Part shown: positions 1 to 5,750 of the stretch, one piece after another
Layout of the letters: each line of letters opens with the position of its first letter
Numbering within the stretch: the first letter of the stretch is position 1
Source: CAXBPY01 sp003455275
GTDB lineage: Bacteria > Bacteroidota > Bacteroidia > Chitinophagales > UBA10324
Assembly (NCBI GenBank): GCA_963977675.1
Contig: CAXBPY010000095.1
Span: 1-5,750, forward strand
Direction of reading: 5' to 3'
DNA: 5,750 nucleotides
The notes under the pieces: model-generated
What the model was told of the DNA's origin: nothing
The model's database searches: none
The model's input: the letters and a program-made list of their open reading frames with translations, nothing else
Program-made: the position numbers and the translations under genes

Positions 1-1184
1 CCCTCATCAATCAAATCAATTGCTTTGTCGGGAAGAAACCGTTCGCTGATGTAGCGGGTTGAAAGTTCAACCGCTGCAATTATTGCTTCATCTTTAATCC
101 TAACCTTGTGATGAGTTTCATATCGTTCCTTCAATCCGCGAAGAATTGAAATTGCATCTTCTTCAGTCGGCTCGTTGATCATCACTTTCTGAAAGCGACG
201 CTCAAGTGCTTTATCTTTTTCAAAATATTTCTGATACTCATTGAGAGTTGTTGCGCCAACAGTTCTGAGTTCTCCTCGTGCAAGTGCGGGCTTCAAAATA
301 TTTGCTGCATCCATTGCACCTTCTGTTGCACCTGCGCCAATGAGCGTGTGAATTTCATCAATAAACAAAATAATTTCTCCATCGCTCTCGGTCACTTCGC
401 GCACCACTGCTTTCAATCTTTCTTCAAACTCACCGCGATACTTTGCACCTGCCATGAGCGCGCCCATATCCAATGCGTAAATGATTTTCGATTTCAGATT
501 TTCAGGAACATCACCATTCACAATCCGGTGAGCAATGCCTTCTGCAATTGCAGTCTTTCCTACTCCGGGTTCACCCACCAACACAGGGTTATTTTTTGTG
601 CGGCGGGAAAGTATATGAAGCACTCTTCGGATTTCTTCATCGCGACCAATCACCGGATCAAGCTTACCGCTTTGTGCGAGTTCATTCAGGTTGTTCGCAT
701 ATTTATTCAGTGCGTTGAATTGCGCTTCAGCATTTTGATCTTTCACCGTGCTGCCTTTGCGAAGTTCTTTCACAGCGAGTCGCAGATCTTTTTCTGTTGC
801 TCCTGATTCTTTCAGCAATTGCGCTACTGCATCTTTTCCTGCAACCAATGCAAGCAGCAAGTGTTCGATCGAAACAAATTCATCTTTGAATTCTTTCAGA
901 TACGCTTGCGCTTTCATCAGCGTGGTGTTTCCTTCTGAAGAAAGATAAACCTGGCTGCCGCTCACTTTCGGAAACTTCGAAATCATTTCATCACACTTCT
1001 GTTCGAGTTGCGAAATGTTCACACCGATTTTCTTCAGCAGGAAAGGAGCAACATTTTCATCTGTTTCAATGATGCCTTTTAGCAGGTGCGCATTTTCAAT
1101 TTGCTGCTGCTGATTACCAAGCGTAATTTCCTGAGCCTTCTGAATTGCTTCCTGGCTCTTTATGGTAAACTGATTAAGATTCAT
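1..1184 (-). CDS. clpB: ATP-dependent chaperone ClpB, N-terminal part (3' end outside window)
   Basis: ClpB is a cytoplasmic AAA+ disaggregase that threads aggregated proteins through a hexameric pore, working with DnaK/DnaJ/GrpE. I translated 394 codons from the ATG at 1182-1184 without a frameshift. Residues 1 to about 145 form the Clp N-domain, with its two repeats (QEAIQKAQEI, and KAQAYL followed by the EHLLLAL stretch). The first AAA+ domain follows: Walker A GEPGVGKT (204-211), pore loop AKYRG with Tyr249, Walker B ILFIDE (Asp276, Glu277), sensor-1 region VGATT (309-313) and an arginine-finger region LERRF (327-331). The window ends just after LIDE (391-394), so the coiled-coil M domain and second AAA+ domain of this roughly 860-residue family lie outside. 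The two remaining bases make the next residue Gly, where family members usually have Ala. The start is chosen because MNLNQFTIKSQEAI matches the usual N-terminus. No Shine-Dalgarno is present. Family assignment is very secure. Confidence 0.97.
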   Translation of the reverse strand, partial: MNLNQFTIKSQEAIQKAQEITLGNQQQQIENAHLLKGIIETDENVAPFLLKKIGVNISQLEQKCDEMISKFPKVSGSQVYLSSEGNTTLMKAQAYLKEFKDEFVSIEHLLLALVAGKDAVAQLLKESGATEKDLRLAVKELRKGSTVKDQNAEAQFNALNKYANNLNELAQSGKLDPVIGRDEEIRRVLHILSRRTKNNPVLVGEPGVGKTAIAEGIAHRIVNGDVPENLKSKIIYALDMGALMAGAKYRGEFEERLKAVVREVTESDGEIILFIDEIHTLIGAGATEGAMDAANILKPALARGELRTVGATTLNEYQKYFEKDKALERRFQKVMINEPTEEDAISILRGLKERYETHHKVRIKDEAIIAAVELSTRYISERFLPDKAIDLIDE

Positions 1185-1209
1185 ATCTTGATTTTTTTGT
1201 TCTGCTTAT

Positions 1210-1217
1210 CAAACACA
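1210..1217 (-). promoter_or_regulatory. Weak candidate -7 box for clpB
   Basis: On the minus strand this reads TGTGTTTG, one mismatch from the Bacteroidota -7 consensus TAnnTTTG, and it ends 25 bases before the clpB start codon. No TTTG lies at the usual distance upstream. Two other one-mismatch boxes (for example at 1227-1234) lie nearby, so which one is used, if any, is uncertain. I saw no CIRCE-type inverted repeat or other recognisable heat-shock operator in the 151-bp gap 1185-1335. Confidence 0.2.
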
Positions 1218-1335
1218 AAACCATTTCAAAATTCAGGCATTTACCTGGAAATATTGACGGAGAATTTTTATTCAGACTGAAGAGTTGGCTGATTCTACCT
1301 ATTTAGTATGTCAATACTTTCAGGGAATCTAAAAT

Positions 1336-1686
1336 CTACTTTCTTAAAATCTTTTCCATCGCTTTTCCTTTCGCTAATTCATCTATGAGTTTATCCATGT
1401 AACGGATTTTTTGCATGAGCTTGTCTTCAATTTCTTCCACACGATAACCGCAAATCACTCCCGTGATTTTTGAAACATTAGGATTCAGTTGTGGTGCTTC
1501 AGCGAAGAAGGTTTCTAAATCGCTGCGCTTATCAATTTGTTGAAGCAATGATTTTTTAGTGTAACCGGTGAGCCAGCAAATTATTTCATCAAGTTCTTCC
1601 TTCGTGCGCCCTTTTGTTTCTGCTTTCTTCACATACAACGGATACACACTTGCGAAAATGATTTTGTAAACTCGTTCAGGTTTCAT
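1336..1686 (-). CDS. DUF2200 family protein of unknown function
   Basis: This is a small, soluble, charged protein of 116 residues counted from the ATG at 1684-1686. It matches what I remember of the DUF2200 family: FASVYPLYVKKAETKGRT near the N-terminus, then ICWLTGY, a TFFAEAPQLNPN-like segment (here LETFFAEAPQLNPN), the strongly conserved ITGVICGYRVEEIE, and the closing block DKLIDELAKGKAMEKILR. The length is normal for the family, and I know of no established biochemical function. The frame also stays open to a TTG at 1705-1707, which would add seven residues (SFYNLN and the initiator). I prefer the ATG because family members begin at about this point, just before the xxERVYK stretch. There is no signal peptide or membrane segment. 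The gene points the same way as clpB, 151 bases downstream of it, and is divergent from nuoL. There is no sign that it belongs to complex I. Confidence 0.88.
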   Translation of the reverse strand: MKPERVYKIIFASVYPLYVKKAETKGRTKEELDEIICWLTGYTKKSLLQQIDKRSDLETFFAEAPQLNPNVSKITGVICGYRVEEIEDKLMQKIRYMDKLIDELAKGKAMEKILRK

Positions 1687-1709
1687 ATTGAGATTGTAAA
1701 AAGACAAAA

Positions 1710-1718
1710 CAAATTATA
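1710..1718 (-). promoter_or_regulatory. Candidate promoter box of the DUF2200 gene
   Basis: The minus strand reads TATAATTTG, which is TAnnTTTG with one extra base and also contains a TATAAT hexamer. It ends 23 bases before the preferred ATG at 1686. No good TTTG lies at the expected distance upstream, so support is limited to the box and its position. It sits inside the divergent intergenic region shared with nuoL. If the TTG at 1707 were the true start, the leader would be only about two bases long, which further favours the ATG. Confidence 0.3.
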
Positions 1719-1768
1719 GTTATGAGAAACACAATAGTGAATATTTGCTTGAATTGTTGTAGCTACTA

Positions 1769-1800
1769 ATTTCCAAATCTGCGCCTCGCTTTTAGTTTTG
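1769..1800 (+). promoter_or_regulatory. Candidate Bacteroidota-type promoter of nuoL
   Basis: The box TAGTTTTG at 1793-1800 is a full match to TAnnTTTG. A TTTC at 1770-1773, one base off the TTTG of the -33 element, lies 19 bases upstream, within the spacing reported for this phylum. The box ends 37 bases before the nuoL ATG. A closely similar arrangement, with identical spacing, occurs in front of nuoM (4189-4220), which strengthens the case that this is a real regulatory element. A promoter is expected here, because the gene upstream faces the other way. Confidence 0.5.
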
Positions 1801-1817
1801 TCGCGCTCTCGAAATAA

Positions 1818-1833
1818 TCGGGACAAGTCCTGA
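1818..1833 (+). other. Short hairpin immediately before the nuoL start codon
   Basis: The sequence TCGGGA-CAAG-TCCTGA can fold in the transcript as a six-base-pair stem (five Watson-Crick pairs and one G-U) with a four-base loop. It ends four bases before the ATG at 1838, where it could lower ribosome access. It is not followed by a T run, so it is not a terminator. Whether it forms or matters in vivo is inference. Confidence 0.35.
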
Positions 1834-1837
1834 AAAA

Positions 1838-3745
1838 ATGATGACAGAACTCGTTTGGTTAGTACCGTTGCTTCCATTGATTGGCTTTGCGATTAATGGT
1901 TTGGGCTTTGGCAGAATATCAAAAAACCTTTCAGCAATTATTGGCTGCGGCACTGTTCTTCTCTCCTTCATGATTGCCTGCGGAATTTTTTATGAAGACC
2001 TTGGAAGAAGTGGTCATGAAATTCAGAAAAATTATTTCACCTGGATTAGTGCCGGAAATTATTCGGTTGACTTTTCCTTCCTTGTTGACCGCCTCAGCAT
2101 TATCATGATGCTGATTGTAACGGGGGTTGGTTTTCTCATTCATGTTTACTCGGCGGGCTACATGCACAGCGATGAGGGCTTCGGAAAATTTTTCGCTTAC
2201 CTGAATCTCTTTATGTTCAGTATGCTCGTGCTCGTGCTTGGTGCAAACTATGTGATGATGTTCATTGGATGGGAAGGTGTGGGTTTGTGTTCGTATCTGC
2301 TCATTGGTTTCTGGTTTAAGAATCGTGAATACACTGCGGCAGCAAACAAGGCATTCATCATGAACCGCATTGGTGATTTAGGTTTTCTGCTAGGCATATT
2401 TCTCATCTTCAAAACTTTCGGCACTTCTGATTTTCATTCTGTGTTCAATGGAGCAGGAAGTTTTTCTTCAGGTGATGGAACGCTTGCGCTGATTACTTTC
2501 TGTCTCTTTGTTGGTGCAATGGGAAAGAGCGCGCAGATTCCACTTTACACCTGGCTGCCCGATGCAATGGCAGGACCTACTCCCGTGAGCGCGCTCATTC
2601 ATGCGGCTACCATGGTGACTGCGGGTATTTACATGATTGCACGCTCGAATATTTTGTATGCGCTCTCTCCTGCCACGAGTGAATTTGTTGCGGTGATTGG
2701 TGCACTCACTGCATTGCTTGCAGGAATCATTGCGCTAACGCAAACTGATATTAAAAAAGTGTTGGCTTACTCAACGGTGAGTCAACTCGGATACATGTTT
2801 GTTGCGCTTGGTGTCACTGCCTATTCAAGCGCGATGTTTCATGTCATGACGCACGCATTCTTCAAAGCGCTTTTATTTCTTGGTGCAGGAAGTGTGATTC
2901 ATGCCATGAGCGGCGAACAAAACATTCGCAAGATGGGCGGACTCAGGAAACATTTGCCCATCACTTTTATTACGATGCTCATTGCAACACTTGCCATTGC
3001 AGGGTTTCCACCGTTTGCCGGTTTCTTTTCTAAAGATGAAATTCTTTCTGCCGCTTATTCGCAGTCAACTATTCTCTTCTCAGTACTCGCTATCACATCA
3101 GTGCTCACTTCGGTTTATATGTTCCGGATGTTCATCATGACTTTCTTCGGAGAGTTCCGCGGCACAAAACATCAACTCGAACACTTGCACGAATCACCGA
3201 AAGTGATGACTGTTCCATTGATGATTCTCATGGTGCTTTCTGCGCTTGGTGGTTTCCTTGGAATTCCGGAAGCGCTTGGAGGCAAACATTTTCTTGCCCA
3301 ATATTTTAATCCTGTCTTCGGAAACAATACACGAATTATTCCTCATGAAGTTTCGCATGTGTTTGAATATGCGATGATGGGAATTTCTGTGTTGATGATT
3401 GTGATTGTTTACCGGATGGCAATGCAGCGCTATGGAGAGAAAACTGTGGCGCAGCAAATTGATGAAAGCAAAAAACCATTCTGGTATCGTCTTTCGCTCC
3501 ACAAGTTTTATGTAGATGAGTTGTATGAAAAAATTATTGTGAAGCCGTTGTATGCAACGGGCGATTTCTTATTTGGAACTGTCGAGAAAAAAGTGATTGA
3601 CGGAACAGTGGAAGGAAGTGGACGGTCAGTTTATTTTTTTGGTTCACTCCTAAAACAATTGCAAACAGGCAATATCAGCTTTTATGTTTTGATGATGGTA
3701 ATTGGAATTGTGGCTATACTATTTTTTGCGCTCGCTCCGATGTGA
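1838..3745 (+). CDS. nuoL: NADH-quinone oxidoreductase subunit L (complex I antiporter-like subunit)
   Basis: NuoL is the distal proton-pumping subunit of respiratory complex I in the inner membrane. It couples quinone reduction by NADH to proton export. The 635-residue protein is strongly hydrophobic throughout and near the usual length (E. coli about 613). By eye it aligns with the E. coli subunit almost without offset in the channel region: Glu146 (GWEGVGL), Asp180, Lys230, His255, Lys306/307, His335 and His339, Lys343, Lys399 and Asp400 (FFSKDEI). These are the charged residues of the proton half-channels, so the protein looks intact. The long amphipathic lateral helix falls at about 545-600, and a last membrane segment at about 613-632. 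Two ATG codons stand in tandem at 1838 and 1841, and I use the first. No Shine-Dalgarno is present. Normally nuoK precedes nuoL; here a divergent DUF2200 gene does, and nuoM starts only 493 bases downstream. Confidence 0.97.
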   Translation: MMTELVWLVPLLPLIGFAINGLGFGRISKNLSAIIGCGTVLLSFMIACGIFYEDLGRSGHEIQKNYFTWISAGNYSVDFSFLVDRLSIIMMLIVTGVGFLIHVYSAGYMHSDEGFGKFFAYLNLFMFSMLVLVLGANYVMMFIGWEGVGLCSYLLIGFWFKNREYTAAANKAFIMNRIGDLGFLLGIFLIFKTFGTSDFHSVFNGAGSFSSGDGTLALITFCLFVGAMGKSAQIPLYTWLPDAMAGPTPVSALIHAATMVTAGIYMIARSNILYALSPATSEFVAVIGALTALLAGIIALTQTDIKKVLAYSTVSQLGYMFVALGVTAYSSAMFHVMTHAFFKALLFLGAGSVIHAMSGEQNIRKMGGLRKHLPITFITMLIATLAIAGFPPFAGFFSKDEILSAAYSQSTILFSVLAITSVLTSVYMFRMFIMTFFGEFRGTKHQLEHLHESPKVMTVPLMILMVLSALGGFLGIPEALGGKHFLAQYFNPVFGNNTRIIPHEVSHVFEYAMMGISVLMIVIVYRMAMQRYGEKTVAQQIDESKKPFWYRLSLHKFYVDELYEKIIVKPLYATGDFLFGTVEKKVIDGTVEGSGRSVYFFGSLLKQLQTGNISFYVLMMVIGIVAILFFALAPM

Positions 3746-3823
3746 TGAGATTTAATTCCAATCAGATATTTTATCAATTATTCAATGATATTAATTCCAC
3801 GAAAAGAATTTCAAAAAACCTTA
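3746..3823. other. Convergent gap between nuoL and the antisense ORF
   Basis: This is a very AT-rich 78-bp stretch between two convergent genes. It holds a nine-base direct repeat TTAATTCCA (3752-3760 and 3791-3799) and a weak inverted repeat, TATCA and TGATA, around a nine-base loop (3772-3790). Neither is GC-rich nor followed by a T run, so I do not call an intrinsic terminator, although transcripts from both sides should end somewhere here. Confidence 0.4.
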
Positions 3824-4090
3824 TTAAGATTTAATACGAGAATCCAATTGAATATTATGAAGGAGTAAATCAATATTGCCTTGAGTCAAATCTCTTAGAG
3901 AATATTTTTCTCTCAAATTGTTGAGGTCAACTTTGCTATAATTTTCTTGTAGAAGTAAATTAGAAAAATCTTGTGAGAACGGTTCTCTGTTTCTTTTATT
4001 GAATCCACCCATTCTGTATGCAGTCATATATTCAACATAAACTTTACAATCCAAATTTTGATTCAATAAAACTTCAAAAAGATCAAGCAT
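3824..4090 (-). CDS. Hypothetical protein, 88 residues, antisense between nuoL and nuoM
   Basis: I do not recognise this protein. The frame runs from an ATG at 4088-4090 to a TAA. It encodes a soluble, charged product with no signal peptide or membrane segment: a leucine-rich start (MLDLFEVLLNQNLD), a polar middle rich in Arg, Asn and Phe (RMGGFNKRNREPFSQDF), and a likely helical C-terminal half (NNLREKYSLRDL, NIDLLLHNIQLDSRIK). In favour of a real gene are balanced residue use and a perfect TAnnTTTG box 17 bases upstream of the start, in a region not covered by another gene. Against it are the short length, high AT content and lack of a recognised family. It is transcribed against nuoL and nuoM and splits what is normally a tight gene pair. 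It could be an orphan gene, a remnant of an inserted element or a chance ORF. Confidence 0.5.
   Translation of the reverse strand: MLDLFEVLLNQNLDCKVYVEYMTAYRMGGFNKRNREPFSQDFSNLLLQENYSKVDLNNLREKYSLRDLTQGNIDLLLHNIQLDSRIKS
3881..3920 (+). repeat. Imperfect direct repeat, copy A
   Basis: The sequence has three blocks in order: TTGAGTC-AAA, then eight bases, AGAATATTTT, then CTC and AAAT. The second copy at 4119-4157 has the same blocks in the same order with nearly the same spacing. Copy A lies inside the antisense ORF and also contains a perfect six-base inverted repeat, AGAGAA-tattt-TTCTCT (3897-3913). The region is AT-rich, so chance similarity is possible. Confidence 0.35.
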
Positions 4091-4107
4091 AAATTATTTT
4101 AACTTTT

Positions 4108-4115
4108 CAAATATA
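4108..4115 (-). promoter_or_regulatory. Candidate -7 box of the antisense ORF
   Basis: The minus strand reads TATATTTG, a full match to the Bacteroidota -7 consensus TAnnTTTG, ending 17 bases before the ATG at 4090. This would give a leader of only about ten bases. A TTTTG lies just ten bases upstream of the box, closer than the normal -33 spacing, so the upstream element is missing or degenerate. Confidence 0.4.
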
Positions 4116-4118
4116 GAA

Positions 4119-4157
4119 TTGAGTCCAAAATTGGTGAAAGAATATTTTCTCAAATGA
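4119..4157 (+). repeat. Imperfect direct repeat, copy B
   Basis: This copy pairs with 3881-3920. The sequence TTGAGTCC-AAAA is followed by eight unrelated bases, then AGAATATTTT, CTC and AAAT. It lies outside the antisense ORF, just upstream of its candidate promoter box. The two copies are 238 bases apart in the same orientation. Confidence 0.35.
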
Positions 4158-4188
4158 CATAATGCAATGAGTAAATCCAACCGTTCTC

Positions 4189-4225
4189 ATTTCCTTTTCT
4201 TCAAATCCCTTTTAGTTTAGCGCGC
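4189..4225 (+). promoter_or_regulatory. Candidate promoter/leader of nuoM, resembling that of nuoL
   Basis: ATTTCC at 4189-4194 and CTTTTAGTTT at 4209-4218 occur with exactly the same spacing as ATTTCC (1769-1774) and CTTTTAGTTT (1789-1798) before nuoL. In an ungapped comparison of 32 positions I count 23 identities. The -7-like box here is TAGTTTAG (4213-4220), with one mismatch from TAnnTTTG. A CGCGC follows in both leaders, and TCCTGAA precedes or touches both start codons. The box ends 18 bases before the nuoM ATG. A promoter here would let nuoM and nuoN be transcribed despite the gap after nuoL. Confidence 0.4.
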
Positions 4226-4238
4226 GCAAATTTCCTGA

Positions 4239-5714
4239 ATGAGTTCACACATTTTAATGCTGCTTCTTATACCAATTGTTTTTATGGCTATTGTGTTATT
4301 TCTGAAAGGCAAGCAAGCAGGATATACAGCTTTGGTTGGCTCCGTTCTAACTCTTACAGTTTCGATTATTCTTACTTTCCATTATCACAATCAGGATTGG
4401 GTGGTAGAAGATTTCAATCACTCATGGATTCCTTCTTTCGGGATAAATCTTCATTTTGGCATTGATGGTATATCACTCATACTTGTGTTGCTCACTACCC
4501 TGCTCACACCAATTATTATTTTCTCTTCTCTTCAAAGTGAAAAACAAAACTCAAATATTTTATACTCACTCATTCTGCTGATGCAGGCAGGAATGCTCGG
4601 TGCTTTTTTGGCAAAGGATGCTTTCCTTTTTTATGTGAGTTACGAAGTTGCGCTCATTCCAATTTATTTCATCTGTGGAATGTGGGGTGGCGAAAACAGA
4701 ATTGCAGTCACTCTCAAGTTTTTTATTTACACACTCGCTGGAAGTTTATTTATGCTGGTAGCGATTATCTATTTGTATTTGCAAACTCCGGGCAATCACA
4801 CTTTCGAAATTTCTGAGTTCTATAAACTTTCACTTACCACATCGCAACAAACATTTATCTTTTGGGGATTCTTTCTCGCGTTCGCTGTTAAGATTCCGAT
4901 TTTTCCTTTTCACAGTTGGCAACCTTCCACCTACACTACCGCGCCAACCGCGGGCACCATGCTTCTTGCAGGCATCATGCTGAAAATGGGATTGTATGGA
5001 TTGATTCGTTTTGTGCTTCCTGTTTGTCCCGCTGCTGTTGCCGAATGGAACACGCTCGCTATTGCACTATGTATTTGCGGAATCATTTACGGAAGCGTGA
5101 TTGCGATGCGTCAGAATGATTTAAAAACTTTGATTGCATTCTCTTCACTTGCACATGTTGGTTTAATCGCCGCCGGAATTTTTTCCATGAACACACAAGG
5201 AATTCAGGGAGCGCTTTTGCAAATGTTTAATCATGGGGTGAATGCAGTTGCACTTTTCTTCCTCATTGATTTATTGGAAAGAAGAAGCGGAACAAGATTG
5301 ATGAATGCATTCGGTGGAATTGCTTCAGTAGAAAAACAACTCGCTGTTGTGTTCGCTATCGTTATGCTCGGAAGCGTGGGGCTTCCGCTTACCAATGGAT
5401 TTGTAGGAGAATTTTTATTGCTGTTCGGAGTTTACAATTGGAACATGTGGGAAGCATTACTAGCAGGACTCACCATCATTCTTGGAGCAGTTTATATGTT
5501 GCGCTTGTATCGTCATGTGTTCTTCGGAGAAATTTCGGAAGCAAGCCGCAGCATTTCTCCAATGACTTTGACTGAAAAAATAATTTCCTACAAACTCGTT
5601 CTGCTCATTCTTATTCTTGGTATTCTTCCTAATCTGATTCTGAATATTTCTGAAAGCTCAGTGAATAATTTGCTACAAATGATTTCTAATCATTCAAACA
5701 TTGCCGGAATATGA
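4239..5714 (+). CDS. nuoM: NADH-quinone oxidoreductase subunit M (complex I antiporter-like subunit)
   Basis: NuoM is a membrane-embedded proton-pumping subunit of complex I that sits between NuoL and NuoN in the membrane arm. The 491-residue protein is close to the usual length (E. coli about 509) and hydrophobic throughout. Key residues align with E. coli NuoM: Glu136 (SYEVALIP; E. coli Glu144), Lys218 (FAVKIP; Lys234), Lys249 (IMLKMG; Lys265), His306 (His322), His332 (FNHGVN; His348) and Glu391 (FVGEF; Glu407, the NuoM counterpart of the terminal lysine of NuoL). From Lys218 on, the offset is a constant 16. The start ATG at 4239 gives a normal N-terminal membrane helix and has no Shine-Dalgarno. 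One oddity is that the conserved W-x-P-D motif reads WQPSTY, with Ser230 in place of Asp. The stop overlaps the next start as ATGA, so nuoN is translationally coupled. Confidence 0.97.
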   Translation: MSSHILMLLLIPIVFMAIVLFLKGKQAGYTALVGSVLTLTVSIILTFHYHNQDWVVEDFNHSWIPSFGINLHFGIDGISLILVLLTTLLTPIIIFSSLQSEKQNSNILYSLILLMQAGMLGAFLAKDAFLFYVSYEVALIPIYFICGMWGGENRIAVTLKFFIYTLAGSLFMLVAIIYLYLQTPGNHTFEISEFYKLSLTTSQQTFIFWGFFLAFAVKIPIFPFHSWQPSTYTTAPTAGTMLLAGIMLKMGLYGLIRFVLPVCPAAVAEWNTLAIALCICGIIYGSVIAMRQNDLKTLIAFSSLAHVGLIAAGIFSMNTQGIQGALLQMFNHGVNAVALFFLIDLLERRSGTRLMNAFGGIASVEKQLAVVFAIVMLGSVGLPLTNGFVGEFLLLFGVYNWNMWEALLAGLTIILGAVYMLRLYRHVFFGEISEASRSISPMTLTEKIISYKLVLLILILGILPNLILNISESSVNNLLQMISNHSNIAGI

Positions 5715-5750
5715 ATGTAATTGTTGCCCTCACTGTTACAGGTATGCTTA
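5711..5750 (+). CDS. nuoN: NADH-quinone oxidoreductase subunit N, first 13 codons (3' end outside window)
   Basis: An ATG at 5711-5713 overlaps the nuoM TGA stop (ATGA). The frame reads MNVIVALTVTGML and stays open to the window edge, like the start of the first membrane helix of a NuoN protein. NuoN is the third antiporter-like proton pump of complex I and normally follows nuoM directly. The call rests mainly on gene order and the coupling overlap, because only 13 residues are visible. A weak GGAA lies just before the start, but no true Shine-Dalgarno. Confidence 0.8.
   Translation, partial: MNVIVALTVTGML

Noticed and set aside
1231..1250. Small inverted repeat CAGG-TAAATG-CCTG as a terminator after the DUF2200 gene
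   Set aside because: The stem is only four pairs, and the trailing T run is short, so it is too weak to call.
348..1280. Plus-strand open frames opposite clpB
   Set aside because: They run antisense to a clearly conserved ClpB reading frame, and their translations (Cys, His and Ser-rich, no family motif) look like shadows.
1296..1316. TTGACA-like -35 hexamer on the minus strand upstream of clpB
   Set aside because: No TATAAT-like or TAnnTTTG box lies at an acceptable distance, and it is over 120 bases from the clpB start.
1683..1877. Minus-strand frame across the nuoL start and upstream region
   Set aside because: It overlaps both the DUF2200 start and the nuoL N-terminus, has no motif, and covers the promoter region.
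1931..3502. Two minus-strand frames inside nuoL
   Set aside because: They are opposite a well-conserved NuoL sequence and carry His, Asn and Lys-rich non-protein-like translations.
3752..3799. TTAATTCCA direct repeat as an insertion target-site duplication
   Set aside because: The copies are only 39 bases apart, with no inverted ends or transposase between them, and no copy on the far side of the antisense ORF.
4916..5119. Plus-strand frame inside nuoM in another phase
   Set aside because: Cys and His-rich out-of-frame reading of the conserved NuoM channel region; no start signal or family resemblance.

Overview
The window looks like a chromosomal segment of a Bacteroidota bacterium. None of the start codons has a Shine-Dalgarno sequence before it. 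Several are preceded instead by AT-rich leaders with TAnnTTTG-like boxes, the -7 element described for this phylum. The predicted proteins (ClpB starting MNLNQFTIKSQEAIQKAQ, NuoM with a WQPxTY motif) also fit the phylum. I cannot name a genus from the sequence. Base composition is moderate in the main genes and clearly AT-richer in the 3746-4238 gap.

Layout. Positions 1-1184 (minus) hold the first 394 codons of the disaggregase gene clpB, cut by the window edge. Positions 1336-1686 (minus) hold a small DUF2200-family protein of unknown function, oriented like clpB. A 151-bp divergent intergenic region follows, and then three respiratory complex I membrane genes on the plus strand: nuoL (1838-3745), nuoM (4239-5714) and the first 13 codons of nuoN (from 5711, overlapping nuoM by ATGA). 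A 493-bp AT-rich gap separates nuoL from nuoM. It carries a short unrecognised ORF on the opposite strand (3824-4090) and an imperfect direct repeat.

How the genes work together. NuoL, NuoM and NuoN are the three antiporter-like proton-pumping subunits of NADH:quinone oxidoreductase. All the charged channel residues that I could align by eye to the E. coli subunits are present in NuoL and NuoM, so both look functional. ClpB is an unrelated stress chaperone.

The least ordinary part is the architecture. No nuoK lies before nuoL, and nuoL and nuoM are not tightly linked but separated by an antisense ORF. nuoL and nuoM carry similar upstream sequences (1769-1806 and 4189-4225) with the same spacing between a TTTCC and a CTTTTAGTTT block, which suggests a matched promoter or leader. 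I see no RNA gene, CRISPR array, insertion sequence or clear defence system. I found no convincing evidence of a wholly new system.
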